A stretch of 32,349 bases of DNA from an uncultured Mediterraneibacter sp. (lineage in GTDB: Bacteria > Bacillota > Clostridia > Lachnospirales > Lachnospiraceae): the NCBI GenBank assembly GCA_934418295.1, contig CAKRWZ010000010.1, forward strand, positions 1-32,349, given 5' to 3'. How positions within the stretch are numbered: the stretch's first letter is position 1; every line of letters begins with the position of its first letter. The translations under genes and the position numbers were made by a program. A model generated the notes under the pieces. The model worked only from the letters and a program-made list of their open reading frames with translations, made no database searches and was not told the DNA's origin. Positions 7,391-15,653 of this stretch are shown here, one piece after another.

Positions 7391-8317
7391 TCAGTTCACT
7401 CCTTTCTTATTCTGCGCAATATTCTTTTTGGCCTGCATTTTCTTTTTTTGAAACTGTACCCAATTTTTGATCGTCGGGAAAGCAATAGCCAGACCTACGA
7501 CGATAGCCGTAATTAATTTCAATCCTTGTACCGGCACGATTTTTGTATAAAGGACGATTGCATAGATCAGACGATAAATGATAGAACCTACAATTGCTGC
7601 GATCATTCCTTTTTTAATAGAACGATGTCCTAAAACAGTTTCTCCTATGATCAGGCAAGCCAGACCTATCACTACGATTCCGGTACCGCCGTTGATATCC
7701 GCAGAATTCTGATACTGCCCCACCATTGCTCCGGAAAGTGCCGTCATCGCATTTGCAATGCAAAGTCCTGTCGTGATTGTAAAAGATGGATTGATAGAGG
7801 AAGCTCTCACCATTTTAATATTGTTACCAGTTGCTCGGATAGATAAACCAAGATGGGTTCCAAGGAACAGAACAAGCAAAATACCTACCACTATCGTAAT
7901 GATTGCTGCAAGAATCCCGTCTGCCCAGTTTCCTCCGATCCCGGTAGTTCTGAATACAGAAAAAATAGTTTCTGCTCTTAAAAGACTGACATTTGCGCTC
8001 CATCCCATAACCATCAAGTTAATGGTGTAAAGACCGGTATTGGTTACAATACCGGCCAAAATTGAGGGAACTCCAAGTTTCGTCTGTAAAAATGCTGTAA
8101 CAAATCCTGCACATGCCCCGGCAAGCATTGCTGCCGGAATCGCCAGGAACGGATGTCCTGCTGCTGTCATCGTTACAGATACAGCAGCTCCCAGGATAAA
8201 ACATCCATCCGTTGTCAGATCCGCTATATCCAAAACTCGATAACTCAGAAACAGCGCCATGGCAACCAGTGCATATAAAAATCCAAGTTCAAGAGCTGTC
8301 TGTATTATATAGATCAC
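7391..8317 (-). CDS. trpY: ABC transporter permease (probable tryptophan importer)
   Basis: This 308-residue integral membrane protein has about eight to nine hydrophobic segments of the BPD_transp_2 type (COG4120). Typical family features include the early TTDGCFILGAA segment and the inner IRATGNNIKMVRASS loop, likely the site that contacts the ATPase. The C-terminus is lysine-rich and cytoplasmic. Its ATG at 8317 follows a GGGAGGG site. It lies 19 bp downstream of the binding-protein gene and one base before the ATPase gene. It is assigned to tryptophan uptake from the operon's T-box. Confidence 0.82.
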   Translation of the reverse strand: MIYIIQTALELGFLYALVAMALFLSYRVLDIADLTTDGCFILGAAVSVTMTAAGHPFLAIPAAMLAGACAGFVTAFLQTKLGVPSILAGIVTNTGLYTINLMVMGWSANVSLLRAETIFSVFRTTGIGGNWADGILAAIITIVVGILLVLFLGTHLGLSIRATGNNIKMVRASSINPSFTITTGLCIANAMTALSGAMVGQYQNSADINGGTGIVVIGLACLIIGETVLGHRSIKKGMIAAIVGSIIYRLIYAIVLYTKIVPVQGLKLITAIVVGLAIAFPTIKNWVQFQKKKMQAKKNIAQNKKGVN

Positions 8318-8336
8318 TCAGAATCCCTCCCTTTCT

Positions 8337-9335
8337 TTAGTCTTCTGTAGTCTGAACTTCTACAACTTCTCCCATATCCTTGAATACGGAGTAATCAATC
8401 TTCAAAGTTGCTGCTGTTTCTGTGTTAACTGTAATGATACCGCCATCCATCAGATAATAATCATCCAGATCTTTCATACCTTTTGTGATTGCATCAAATG
8501 CAAGATCTGCCGTTCTGGTACCAAGGTCTGTATAGTTTACGCCGCAGGTTGCGAATGCACCGTTTCTTACGAAGGAATCTGCTCCTGTGTAGTGAGGGAT
8601 ACCTGCTTCTGCCAGGCTCTGCTGGATCGCAAGCTCTGCTGACATGATCACGTTGTCCGTAGGAGTAAAGATAGCGTCTACCTTATCTGCGATCAAAGAG
8701 GATGCTGCTGCGATTACTTCATCATTTGTTGCCGCTGTCTGCTCTACATATTCAATTCCTAATTCATCCAGATATTCTTTTGCTTCCTGGATCGGTTTTT
8801 TGGAATTTGCCTCTGACAGAGAATACAGAAGACCGACTTTTTTCAGATCCGGATTCTGGGCTTTCATCATATCAATGATGAATTTTGTGTTCAGAGCATC
8901 ACTCGTTCCGGTTACATAATCAATTCCTGTAACTTCTGCTGCTTCCGGATCGGAAATTGCTGCATATACAACAGGTGTCTTTGTTTTTTCTGCACATGTT
9001 ACAGAAACCTGTGCTGCCAACGTAGCGATCGGGATAATGGCATCCACTCCGTCTGAAATTGCCTGGTCACCGATCTGCTTCAGTGTAGTCTGCTCTCCCT
9101 GTCCGGAGTAAACTTCATATTCAATATTTACATCTTCTTTTTTTGCAATCTCATCTAACTCTGCTGAAATGGCATTTGCAATTTCATCCAAAGATGCATG
9201 ATCCATCTGTTTGATGATCGCGATCTTGTATGTTTTCTTTCCGTCTGCAGAATCCTCTTTTTTAGATCCGCATCCTGCCAACATAGATACTACCATACAC
9301 ATTCCCATTACTGCTGCTAACAATTTCTTTTTCAT
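8337..9335 (-). CDS. trpX: Tryptophan ABC transporter substrate-binding lipoprotein
   Basis: I place the start at 9335, where the ATG follows AGGAG; the frame is open further upstream to 9407 but has no ribosome binding site there and would precede the signal peptide. The 332-residue product begins KKKLLAAVMG and has a lipobox LAGC with lipidated Cys22, so it is anchored on the outer face of the membrane. The mature part matches the ABC_sub_bind/TrpX family (two-lobe binding protein with segments such as IIPIATLAAQ, VVYAAISDPEAA and VDAIFTPTDN). It should deliver tryptophan to the permease and ATPase encoded downstream. Expression is governed by the Trp T-box in its leader. Confidence 0.85.
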   Translation of the reverse strand: MKKKLLAAVMGMCMVVSMLAGCGSKKEDSADGKKTYKIAIIKQMDHASLDEIANAISAELDEIAKKEDVNIEYEVYSGQGEQTTLKQIGDQAISDGVDAIIPIATLAAQVSVTCAEKTKTPVVYAAISDPEAAEVTGIDYVTGTSDALNTKFIIDMMKAQNPDLKKVGLLYSLSEANSKKPIQEAKEYLDELGIEYVEQTAATNDEVIAAASSLIADKVDAIFTPTDNVIMSAELAIQQSLAEAGIPHYTGADSFVRNGAFATCGVNYTDLGTRTADLAFDAITKGMKDLDDYYLMDGGIITVNTETAATLKIDYSVFKDMGEVVEVQTTED

Positions 9336-9386
9336 TTTTTTCTCTCCTTTTTCTTTTCTTTTTTGACTTTCCAGGAAAGATTTGAA

Positions 9387-9431
9387 CCGCTTGAATTTGT
9401 ATATCAACGTTCGTCAAATGCTGCCATGCAA
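9387..9431 (-). repeat. Possible intergenic repeat, copy A
   Basis: This 45-bp stretch (minus-strand orientation) follows the T-box terminator. It resembles 26021-26065 at 31 of 45 positions without gaps, including shared TTGCATGG and ATTTGACGA blocks. Nine of the 14 differences are transitions. It could be a diverged noncoding repeat or a chance match. Confidence 0.3.
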
Positions 9432-9459
9432 GCATGCCGCATTTTCTTCGTCGTCATGC

Positions 9460-9492
9460 AAAAAGCGTCTCAAGCATTTTGCTTGAGACGCT
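9460..9492 (-). terminator. T-box-controlled intrinsic terminator
   Basis: Twelve-bp stem AGCGTCTCAAGC/GCTTGAGACGCT with a 5-nt loop and T5 tract. Its 5' arm contains the strand needed for the antiterminator, which makes it conditional. Confidence 0.93.
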
Positions 9493-9742
9493 AATATTAT
9501 ACATTATTACCGCGGTACCACTCAAATTGACATTCAGTCCACTTTCCACGTACAGTCATACGCTCCTCATTGATAACGGGTTTGGTTCCCGACAGCTCCT
9601 ACTCTAAAAGATTCATTTCAGGCTGCCCTCAAAAGTCCATTCGGCTATCGTCTCCATACAGCAATCCCACCGCCTGCTGCTCTCTGAAATCTTGACTGAA
9701 AGCTTACTACTCTTTCTCATCGGTTTATTTTATTTAAGTACA
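9460..9742 (-). ncRNA. T-box leader, specifier UGG (tryptophan)
   Basis: Minus-strand leader of the ABC operon. Visible parts are a Stem I with the K-turn-type GAAAGAGTAGTAA start, the AGAGAG bulge, the distal GGTGGGA loop and the specifier loop GAA-UGG-ACUUUUGAG (codon at 9639-9637). Further on is the T-box core TGGTACCGCGG (9520-9510). The antiterminator can be drawn by hand: TTGAG pairs with CTCAA, the UGGUACC bulge follows, and GCG pairs with CGU. The CGUCUCAA strand is also the 5' arm of the terminator (9492-9464 plus T5), so the two folds exclude each other. Uncharged tRNA-Trp should therefore switch on the transporter when tryptophan is scarce. The UGGU bulge base pairs best with discriminator A, whereas bacterial tRNA-Trp usually has G (a U-G wobble). 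Confidence 0.93.
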
Positions 9743-9748
9743 GTAATA

Positions 9749-9777
9749 AAGATATTACAAAAAATTTATTTTGTCAA
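9749..9777 (-). promoter_or_regulatory. Putative promoter of the Trp T-box operon
   Basis: On the minus strand a perfect -35 TTGACA (9777-9772) lies 17 bp from a weak -10 TATCTT (9754-9749). It begins only 14 bp beyond the gyrA stop, and no terminator separates gyrA from it. The T-box terminator may therefore also stop transcription reading through from the gyrase operon. Confidence 0.55.
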
Positions 9778-9791
9778 TCACTTTTTTTTAT

Positions 9792-12290
9792 TTAATTATG
9801 ATCTGTCTCTTCGTCTTCTGTAATTTCTACCTGTTCTCCGCCAATTTCTGCAGAAGCAGTCCTTACTTTTGCAATGCTTACCACATTCTCATTTTCTTTC
9901 AGGTTGATCAGCTTCACACCGGAAGTGATCCTTCCCAGCTTGGAAATATCAGAGCAAGCCATTCGGATAATGATTCCTTCCGAATTGATCATCATGATCT
10001 CATCCGTTTCATTTACTGCTTTCATGCCAATGACATTTCCGGTCTTTTCCATGATCTTATAGCATTTTACACCCTTTCCTCCACGTTTCTGACGGGTAAA
10101 CTCATCGATTTCCGTGCGTTTTCCCATACCTTTTTCCGAAACGATCAAAAGGCTGTCTCCCTGCTTGTTCGTCTGCATTCCTACCACAATATCCTCGTCT
10201 GCCAGATTGATACCTCTTACACCCATGGAGGATCTTCCCGTAGGACGTACATCCGTTTCATCAAATCGGATACACTGACCGTCTTTTGTCACCATGATAA
10301 TATCCGTTTCATTATCTGTTATCTTCACTTCGATCAGACTGTCTCCATCCCGGAGGGTAATCGCTGCAAGTCCGGTCTTTCGGATATTTGCAAAATCCAG
10401 AAGGGACGTTTTCTTCACCAGACCCTGTTTTGTCGCCATGAACAGATATTTTCCGTCATCAAATCTGGAAACATGGATCACTGCCGTAATGTATTCATCC
10501 GGCAACAGATTCAAAAGATTGATGATCGCAGTTCCTCTGGAAGTTCTTCCTGCCTCCGGAACCTCATATCCTTTCATACGGTACACACGTCCTGTGTTGG
10601 TAAAGAATAAAATATAATCATGGGTAGAAGCAATAAACAATTCTTTGACGTAATCATTTTCCAGCTTCTGCATTCCCTTGATACCCTTTCCGCCTCTGTG
10701 CTGACTCTTAAAAGTATCCATAGACATTCTCTTAATGTATCCCATTTTTGTCATGGTAATGACAACATCTTCTTTCGGGATCAGATCTTCTGTAGAAAGA
10801 TCATATTCATCAAATCCGACAGATGTTCTTCTTTCATCTCCGTATTTTTCTTTGATTACTAAGATTTCCTTTCGGATCACACCCAACAATACTTTTTTGT
10901 CTGCCAGAATTTCTTTTAATTCATTGATCCGTTTCATAAGCTCTTCGTATTCTTTTTCCAGCTTTTCTCTTTCCAAACCTGTCAATGTACGAAGACGCAT
11001 ATCAACGATAGCCTGCGCCTGTGCATCAGACAGATCAAATCGTCTGATCAATTCTTCTTTGGCAGCCTGCACATTTCTGGATCCTCTGATGATCTTGATC
11101 ACTTCGTCAATATGATCCAGTGCGATCAACAGACCTTTTAAAATATGTGCTCTCTCTTCTGCTTTGTTCAACTCATACTTGGTCCGTCTGGTCACAACCT
11201 CTTCCTGATGGAGCAGATAATAATTCAGCATCTCCAGCAGATTCATGACATGTGGCTGGTTGTTTACCAAAGCAAGCATGATCACACCAAACGTATCCTG
11301 AAGCTGTGTATGCTTATAAAGCTGATTTAAGATAATATTCGGATTGACATCTCTTCTGAGTTCAATACAGATCCGCATTCCTTCACGGCTGGACTGATCG
11401 CTCAGATCCGTAATACCGTCGATCTTTTTATCACGGACAAGTTCTGCTATCTTTTCGATCAAACGTGCTTTATTGACCATAAAAGGTAATTCTGTCACTA
11501 CGATTCGGTTCTTTCCGTTGGCCATAGGCTCTATCTCAGACACCGCACGTACTCTGATTTTTCCGCGGCCTGTCCGATATGCTTCTTCTATTCCTCTCGT
11601 ACCAAGGATCTCCGCACCTGTCGGGAAGTCCGGTCCTTTTATGATCTGCATGATTTCCTCGATCGTGGTTTCCTTCTCTTCGATCTGGTCATCGATCAAT
11701 CTGACAACGGCAGAAATCACTTCGCCCAGATTATGAGGCGGAATATTGGTTGCCATACCTACTGCAATACCGGAAGTTCCGTTTACCAGGAGATTCGGAA
11801 ATCTGGATGGAAGAACGGACGGCTCCTTTTCTGTCTCATCAAAGTTTGGCACGAAATCAACGGTGTCTTTGTTGATATCCGCTGTCATTTCCATTGAAAT
11901 TTTGCTCAGTCTTGCCTCTGTATAACGCATTGCGGCAGCGCCGTCTCCGTCTACAGAACCAAAGTTTCCGTGTCCGTCTACAAGCGGATATCTGGTAGAC
12001 CATTCCTGTGCCAGATTTACCAACGCGCCGTAAATGGAACTGTCGCCGTGGGGATGATATTTACCCATGGTATCACCGACAATACGGGCACATTTACGAT
12101 GCGGCTTATCCGGTCCGTTATTCAACTCGATCATAGAGTAAAGTATTCTTCTCTGAACCGGCTTCAGACCATCTCTGACGTCTGGAAGTGCACGAGATGC
12201 AATAACACTCATGGCATAATCTATATAAGATGTTTCCATCGTCTTTTTCAGATCGACCTCATGGATTTTATCAAAAATATTGTCTTCCAT
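9792..12290 (-). CDS. gyrA: DNA gyrase subunit A
   Basis: This 832-residue subunit cuts and rejoins DNA during supercoiling. The catalytic Tyr is Y123 in AAMRYTEARL. The breakage-reunion domain occupies about 1-500 and the beta-pinwheel C-terminal domain follows, with the GyrA-box motif QRGGKG (near QKRGGKGVK) and repeats such as MTKMGYIKRMSMDTF. The quinolone-determining region reads HPHGDSSIYGAL: Ser84 equals E. coli Ser83, but Gly88 stands where E. coli has Asp87. The gene is the distal member of the dnaA-dnaN-S4-recF-gyrB-gyrA cluster, 73 bp after gyrB. No terminator is visible before the T-box leader that follows. Length and motifs are normal. Confidence 0.98.
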   Translation of the reverse strand: MEDNIFDKIHEVDLKKTMETSYIDYAMSVIASRALPDVRDGLKPVQRRILYSMIELNNGPDKPHRKCARIVGDTMGKYHPHGDSSIYGALVNLAQEWSTRYPLVDGHGNFGSVDGDGAAAMRYTEARLSKISMEMTADINKDTVDFVPNFDETEKEPSVLPSRFPNLLVNGTSGIAVGMATNIPPHNLGEVISAVVRLIDDQIEEKETTIEEIMQIIKGPDFPTGAEILGTRGIEEAYRTGRGKIRVRAVSEIEPMANGKNRIVVTELPFMVNKARLIEKIAELVRDKKIDGITDLSDQSSREGMRICIELRRDVNPNIILNQLYKHTQLQDTFGVIMLALVNNQPHVMNLLEMLNYYLLHQEEVVTRRTKYELNKAEERAHILKGLLIALDHIDEVIKIIRGSRNVQAAKEELIRRFDLSDAQAQAIVDMRLRTLTGLEREKLEKEYEELMKRINELKEILADKKVLLGVIRKEILVIKEKYGDERRTSVGFDEYDLSTEDLIPKEDVVITMTKMGYIKRMSMDTFKSQHRGGKGIKGMQKLENDYVKELFIASTHDYILFFTNTGRVYRMKGYEVPEAGRTSRGTAIINLLNLLPDEYITAVIHVSRFDDGKYLFMATKQGLVKKTSLLDFANIRKTGLAAITLRDGDSLIEVKITDNETDIIMVTKDGQCIRFDETDVRPTGRSSMGVRGINLADEDIVVGMQTNKQGDSLLIVSEKGMGKRTEIDEFTRQKRGGKGVKCYKIMEKTGNVIGMKAVNETDEIMMINSEGIIIRMACSDISKLGRITSGVKLINLKENENVVSIAKVRTASAEIGGEQVEITEDEETDHN

Positions 12291-12363
12291 TCTTGTCTCC
12301 TTTTTATGTATCTCTTTTCCGTTTCTGTACTTTTCGGAATCTGATCTTTAAATTTTACTTTTA

Positions 12364-14301
12364 TCAGATATCCAGATTCTTTACGTATTTTGCATTTTCT
12401 TCGATAAATTCTCTTCTTGGTTCTACCTTATCGCCCATAAGAGTAGTAAAGGTAAGATCCAGTTCCGAAGAAGTCTCATCATCCATTGTCACTTTTAAAA
12501 GAATACGATGCTCCGGATCCATGGTAGTCTCCCAAAGCTGATCCGCATCCATCTCTCCCAGACCTTTATATCGCTGGATTTTATTATTGTTGTCACGGCC
12601 TACATCCTTCAAAATGCTGTCCAGCTCTTCATCACTGTACGCATACCAAACCTTTTTATTTTTCTCCAGCTTGTAAAGAGGCGGCTGTGCCAGATACACA
12701 TATCCCTGTTTGATCAGTTCCGGCATAAATCTGTATAAAAACGTAAGCAAAAGGGTACTTATATGAGCACCATCCACGTCGGCATCGGTCATGATGATAA
12801 TTTTATGATATCTCAGTTTTGAAATATCAAAATCCTCATGGATACCAGTTCCGAAAGCCGTGATCATCGCTTTGATCTCTGCATTCGTATAAATACGGTC
12901 TAATCTTGCTTTTTCCACATTCAGGATCTTTCCTCTCAGAGGAAGGATTGCCTGTGTGGCACGATCTCTGGCCGTCTTTGCCGAGCCCCCCGCAGAATCA
13001 CCCTCTACGATGTAAATTTCACAATTCACAGGATCTTTATCTGAACAATCTGCCAGTTTTCCGGGAAGAGAAGATCCCTCCAACGCCGATTTTCTTCTGG
13101 TCAAATCTCGCGCCTTTCTGGCGGCTTCTCTGGCCCGCTGCGCCATCACAGACTTCTCCACCGTAATCTTTGCCACAGAAGGATTCTGCTCCAGGAAAAT
13201 CTCCAGCTGTGTGCTTACAATACTGTCTACTGCCCAGCGTGCCTCGCTGTTTCCCAATTTTTGCTTCGTCTGACCCTCAAATTGAGGATCCTGTATTTTT
13301 ACACTGATAATCGCAGTAAGACCTTCTCTGATATCCTCCCCTGTCAGATTAGGTTCACTGTCCTTCAAAAGCTTATTCTTTCTTGCATAATCATTGAATG
13401 TTTTCGTCAGGGCATTTCGAAAGCCCACCACGTGGGTTCCGCCCTCAGGGGTCGTAATGTTGTTTACGAAGCCATACGTATTGTCGGAATAAGAATCGTT
13501 GTGCTGCATGGCAATCTCAACGATCACACCATCTTTCTCTCCTTCGCAGTAAATAATCTGCTCATAAAGAGGAGTCGTGCTTTTATTCAAATACTGGACA
13601 AATTCTTTAATTCCGCCTTCATAATGGAATTTCGTCTCAACAGGCTCTTCTTCTCTGAGATCCGTCAACACGATCTTCAACCCCTTTGTCAGGAATGCCA
13701 TCTCTCTGAGACGCTGTTTTAATGTATTATATTCGAAAACGGTATCTTCAAAAATTTCTTTATCCGGAAGAAAAGTAACTCTCGTTCCGGTCTGTTCTTC
13801 CGAACAAGTTCCGACTACTTTCAGCTTATAGACTACTTTTCCTCTTTCATAACGCTGTTTATAAACCTCTCCTTTATGACAGATTTCAACTTCCAGCCAC
13901 TCTGAAAGCGCATTAACGACAGACGCACCTACACCGTGAAGACCACCGGAAACTTTATATCCTCCTCCGCCGAATTTTCCACCCGCATGCAGGACTGTAA
14001 AGACAACTTCCACAGCCGGAAGCCCTGCTTTATGGTTGATCCCTACCGGAATTCCTCGTCCGTTATCCTGTACGGTCACAGAATTATCCGGGTTGATCAT
14101 AACCTGGATCGTATCACAGTATCCTGCCAATGCCTCATCCACAGAATTGTCCACGATCTCATATACCAGATGGTGAAGTCCTCTCAATGATGTACTTCCG
14201 ATATACATGCCGGGCCGTTTGCGGACAGCTTCCAATCCTTCCAATATCTGGATCTGATCCGCTCCATATTCTGAGTCAAATTCTGTACCTGTTGCACCCA
14301 T
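12364..14301 (-). CDS. gyrB: DNA gyrase subunit B
   Basis: This 645-residue ATPase subunit partners GyrA in negative supercoiling. The GHKL ATP site shows EIVDNSVDEALAG and the GGLHGVGASVVNALS loop. The TOPRIM domain has EGDSAGG and the metal site DADVDGAHI. The C-terminal segment RYKGLGEMDADQLWETTM is typical of short, Gram-positive-type GyrB without the long enterobacterial insert. ATG 14301 follows GGAGG and is 12 bp downstream of recF. ParE is a homologue, but recF/gyrA synteny fixes the call. Confidence 0.98.
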   Translation of the reverse strand: MGATGTEFDSEYGADQIQILEGLEAVRKRPGMYIGSTSLRGLHHLVYEIVDNSVDEALAGYCDTIQVMINPDNSVTVQDNGRGIPVGINHKAGLPAVEVVFTVLHAGGKFGGGGYKVSGGLHGVGASVVNALSEWLEVEICHKGEVYKQRYERGKVVYKLKVVGTCSEEQTGTRVTFLPDKEIFEDTVFEYNTLKQRLREMAFLTKGLKIVLTDLREEEPVETKFHYEGGIKEFVQYLNKSTTPLYEQIIYCEGEKDGVIVEIAMQHNDSYSDNTYGFVNNITTPEGGTHVVGFRNALTKTFNDYARKNKLLKDSEPNLTGEDIREGLTAIISVKIQDPQFEGQTKQKLGNSEARWAVDSIVSTQLEIFLEQNPSVAKITVEKSVMAQRAREAARKARDLTRRKSALEGSSLPGKLADCSDKDPVNCEIYIVEGDSAGGSAKTARDRATQAILPLRGKILNVEKARLDRIYTNAEIKAMITAFGTGIHEDFDISKLRYHKIIIMTDADVDGAHISTLLLTFLYRFMPELIKQGYVYLAQPPLYKLEKNKKVWYAYSDEELDSILKDVGRDNNNKIQRYKGLGEMDADQLWETTMDPEHRILLKVTMDDETSSELDLTFTTLMGDKVEPRREFIEENAKYVKNLDI

Positions 14302-14313
14302 ATTGAAAACCTC

Positions 14314-15399
14314 CTACTTTTCTTCCAAAACGCTTCCATTCTTTATAAGAAAAACCTGATCAATTTCAAAACGATGATTTACAAATTCATCCAATCCCGT
14401 ACAAGTAATGATCGTCTGTATATCATGAATGCTGTCCAATAAATATTCTTGCCTGTTTTTATCCAATTCAGACAAAACATCATCTAACAGCAAAACCGGT
14501 GTATCTCTTATCACTTTTTTTACAAGCTCTATCTCTGACAGTTTCAAAGAAAGAGCAGCTGTCCTCTGCTGACCCTGGGAGCCAAATTTTCGGATATCCA
14601 TCCCACATGTAAAAAAGCACAAATCGTCTCTGTGCGGTCCTGATGTTGTACTTTTCATACGGATATCCTTTTCTCTGTTTTTCTCCAAAGCCTGCTCAAA
14701 AGGCATGTCTCCGATGTTTTTTTCATAAGTGATCCGTATTTTTTCCGCACCACCAGTTAATTTATAATGTATATCAGAAATTATTTTGTTTATTTTGTCA
14801 ACAAATTTTCTTCTGCTTTCCATTATTTTATTTCCATATTGAATCAATTGCAGATCCAATATACCCAACAGCTCCTGTCCTTTTTCCTGATATGCTATCT
14901 CTTTCAAAAGGGCATTCCTCTGATTTAAAGTCTTATTGTAATTACTTAAATTGTTCAGATATACCTTGTCCAGCTGGGATAATTCCAGATCCATAAATCT
15001 TCTTCTCCCTGCAGGTCCTTCTTTGATAATATTTAGATCCTCTGGTGAAAACAGCACAAAATGAATAATTCCAAACAGTTCTCCCGCCTTTTTCAGCGGA
15101 ATTTTATTCACCGCGATCCCCTTCGCAGCATTTTTTTTCAAATGCATATCGATCTGAAAAGGAATCCCTCTTTTTTCCACCCTCGTCTCTATATGGGCTT
15201 CTTCCTTTCCAAAGCGAATTATATCTTTTTCTTTCGTTCCGCGGTGAGACTTTGTAGTCCCGGACAAATACAAGGCTTCCAAGATATTCGTTTTTCCCTG
15301 TGCATTGTCCCCGTACAAGATATTCGTCTCAGAGCCGAATTCCATATTCAAATATTCATAATTTCTGTAATTTTTCAACTTTAAAGACTTTACAATCAT
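14314..15399 (-). CDS. recF: DNA replication/repair protein RecF
   Basis: This 361-residue SMC-like ATPase loads RecA at single-strand gaps. The Walker A is GDNAQGKTN (30-38). The signature region lies near KFGSQGQQRTAALSLKLSE and the Walker B is TPVLLLDDVLSELD. It begins 6 bp after the S4-domain gene and ends 12 bp before gyrB, in the usual dnaN-S4-recF-gyrB order. Length matches the family. Confidence 0.97.
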   Translation of the reverse strand: MIVKSLKLKNYRNYEYLNMEFGSETNILYGDNAQGKTNILEALYLSGTTKSHRGTKEKDIIRFGKEEAHIETRVEKRGIPFQIDMHLKKNAAKGIAVNKIPLKKAGELFGIIHFVLFSPEDLNIIKEGPAGRRRFMDLELSQLDKVYLNNLSNYNKTLNQRNALLKEIAYQEKGQELLGILDLQLIQYGNKIMESRRKFVDKINKIISDIHYKLTGGAEKIRITYEKNIGDMPFEQALEKNREKDIRMKSTTSGPHRDDLCFFTCGMDIRKFGSQGQQRTAALSLKLSEIELVKKVIRDTPVLLLDDVLSELDKNRQEYLLDSIHDIQTIITCTGLDEFVNHRFEIDQVFLIKNGSVLEEK

Positions 15400-15405
15400 A
15401 ATTTA

Positions 15406-15621
15406 TCATTCTGTGATCTTAATCTCTTCTCCGTTAAAAGAAACCATATCATCCTTATAAAGCTTACGGCCTCTTCTCAGATCCGTTTCACCGTTTACCA
15501 GTACTTCTCCACCCTGGATCACTTCTTTTGCCTCTGCACCTGATCCCACCAGATCAGCCGCTTTCAAAGCCTGCCCAAGTTTGATAAACAGTTCCCCCTC
15601 TTTTAATTTTATCTGGATCAT
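15406..15621 (-). CDS. yaaA: S4-domain RNA-binding protein YaaA
   Basis: This small S4-fold protein is encoded between dnaN and recF, as in Bacillus, where it is linked to ribosome maturation. The S4 core reads KLGQALKAADLVGSGAEAK and GGEVLVNGETDLRRGRKLY. Two in-frame ATGs exist at 15630 and 15621. The GAGGAG site is only one base from the first but ten bases from the second, so I choose 15621 (71 residues; 74 with the earlier start). It is cotranscribed with dnaN and recF. Confidence 0.9.
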   Translation of the reverse strand: MIQIKLKEGELFIKLGQALKAADLVGSGAEAKEVIQGGEVLVNGETDLRRGRKLYKDDMVSFNGEEIKITE

Positions 15622-15653
15622 CCTGCTCATTCTCCTCTATAATTTCATCTTTT

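Noticed and set aside
9771..10610. 279-codon plus-strand open frame
   Set aside because: It lies inside gyrA on the opposite strand, has no family match and no ribosome site; gyrA is unambiguous.
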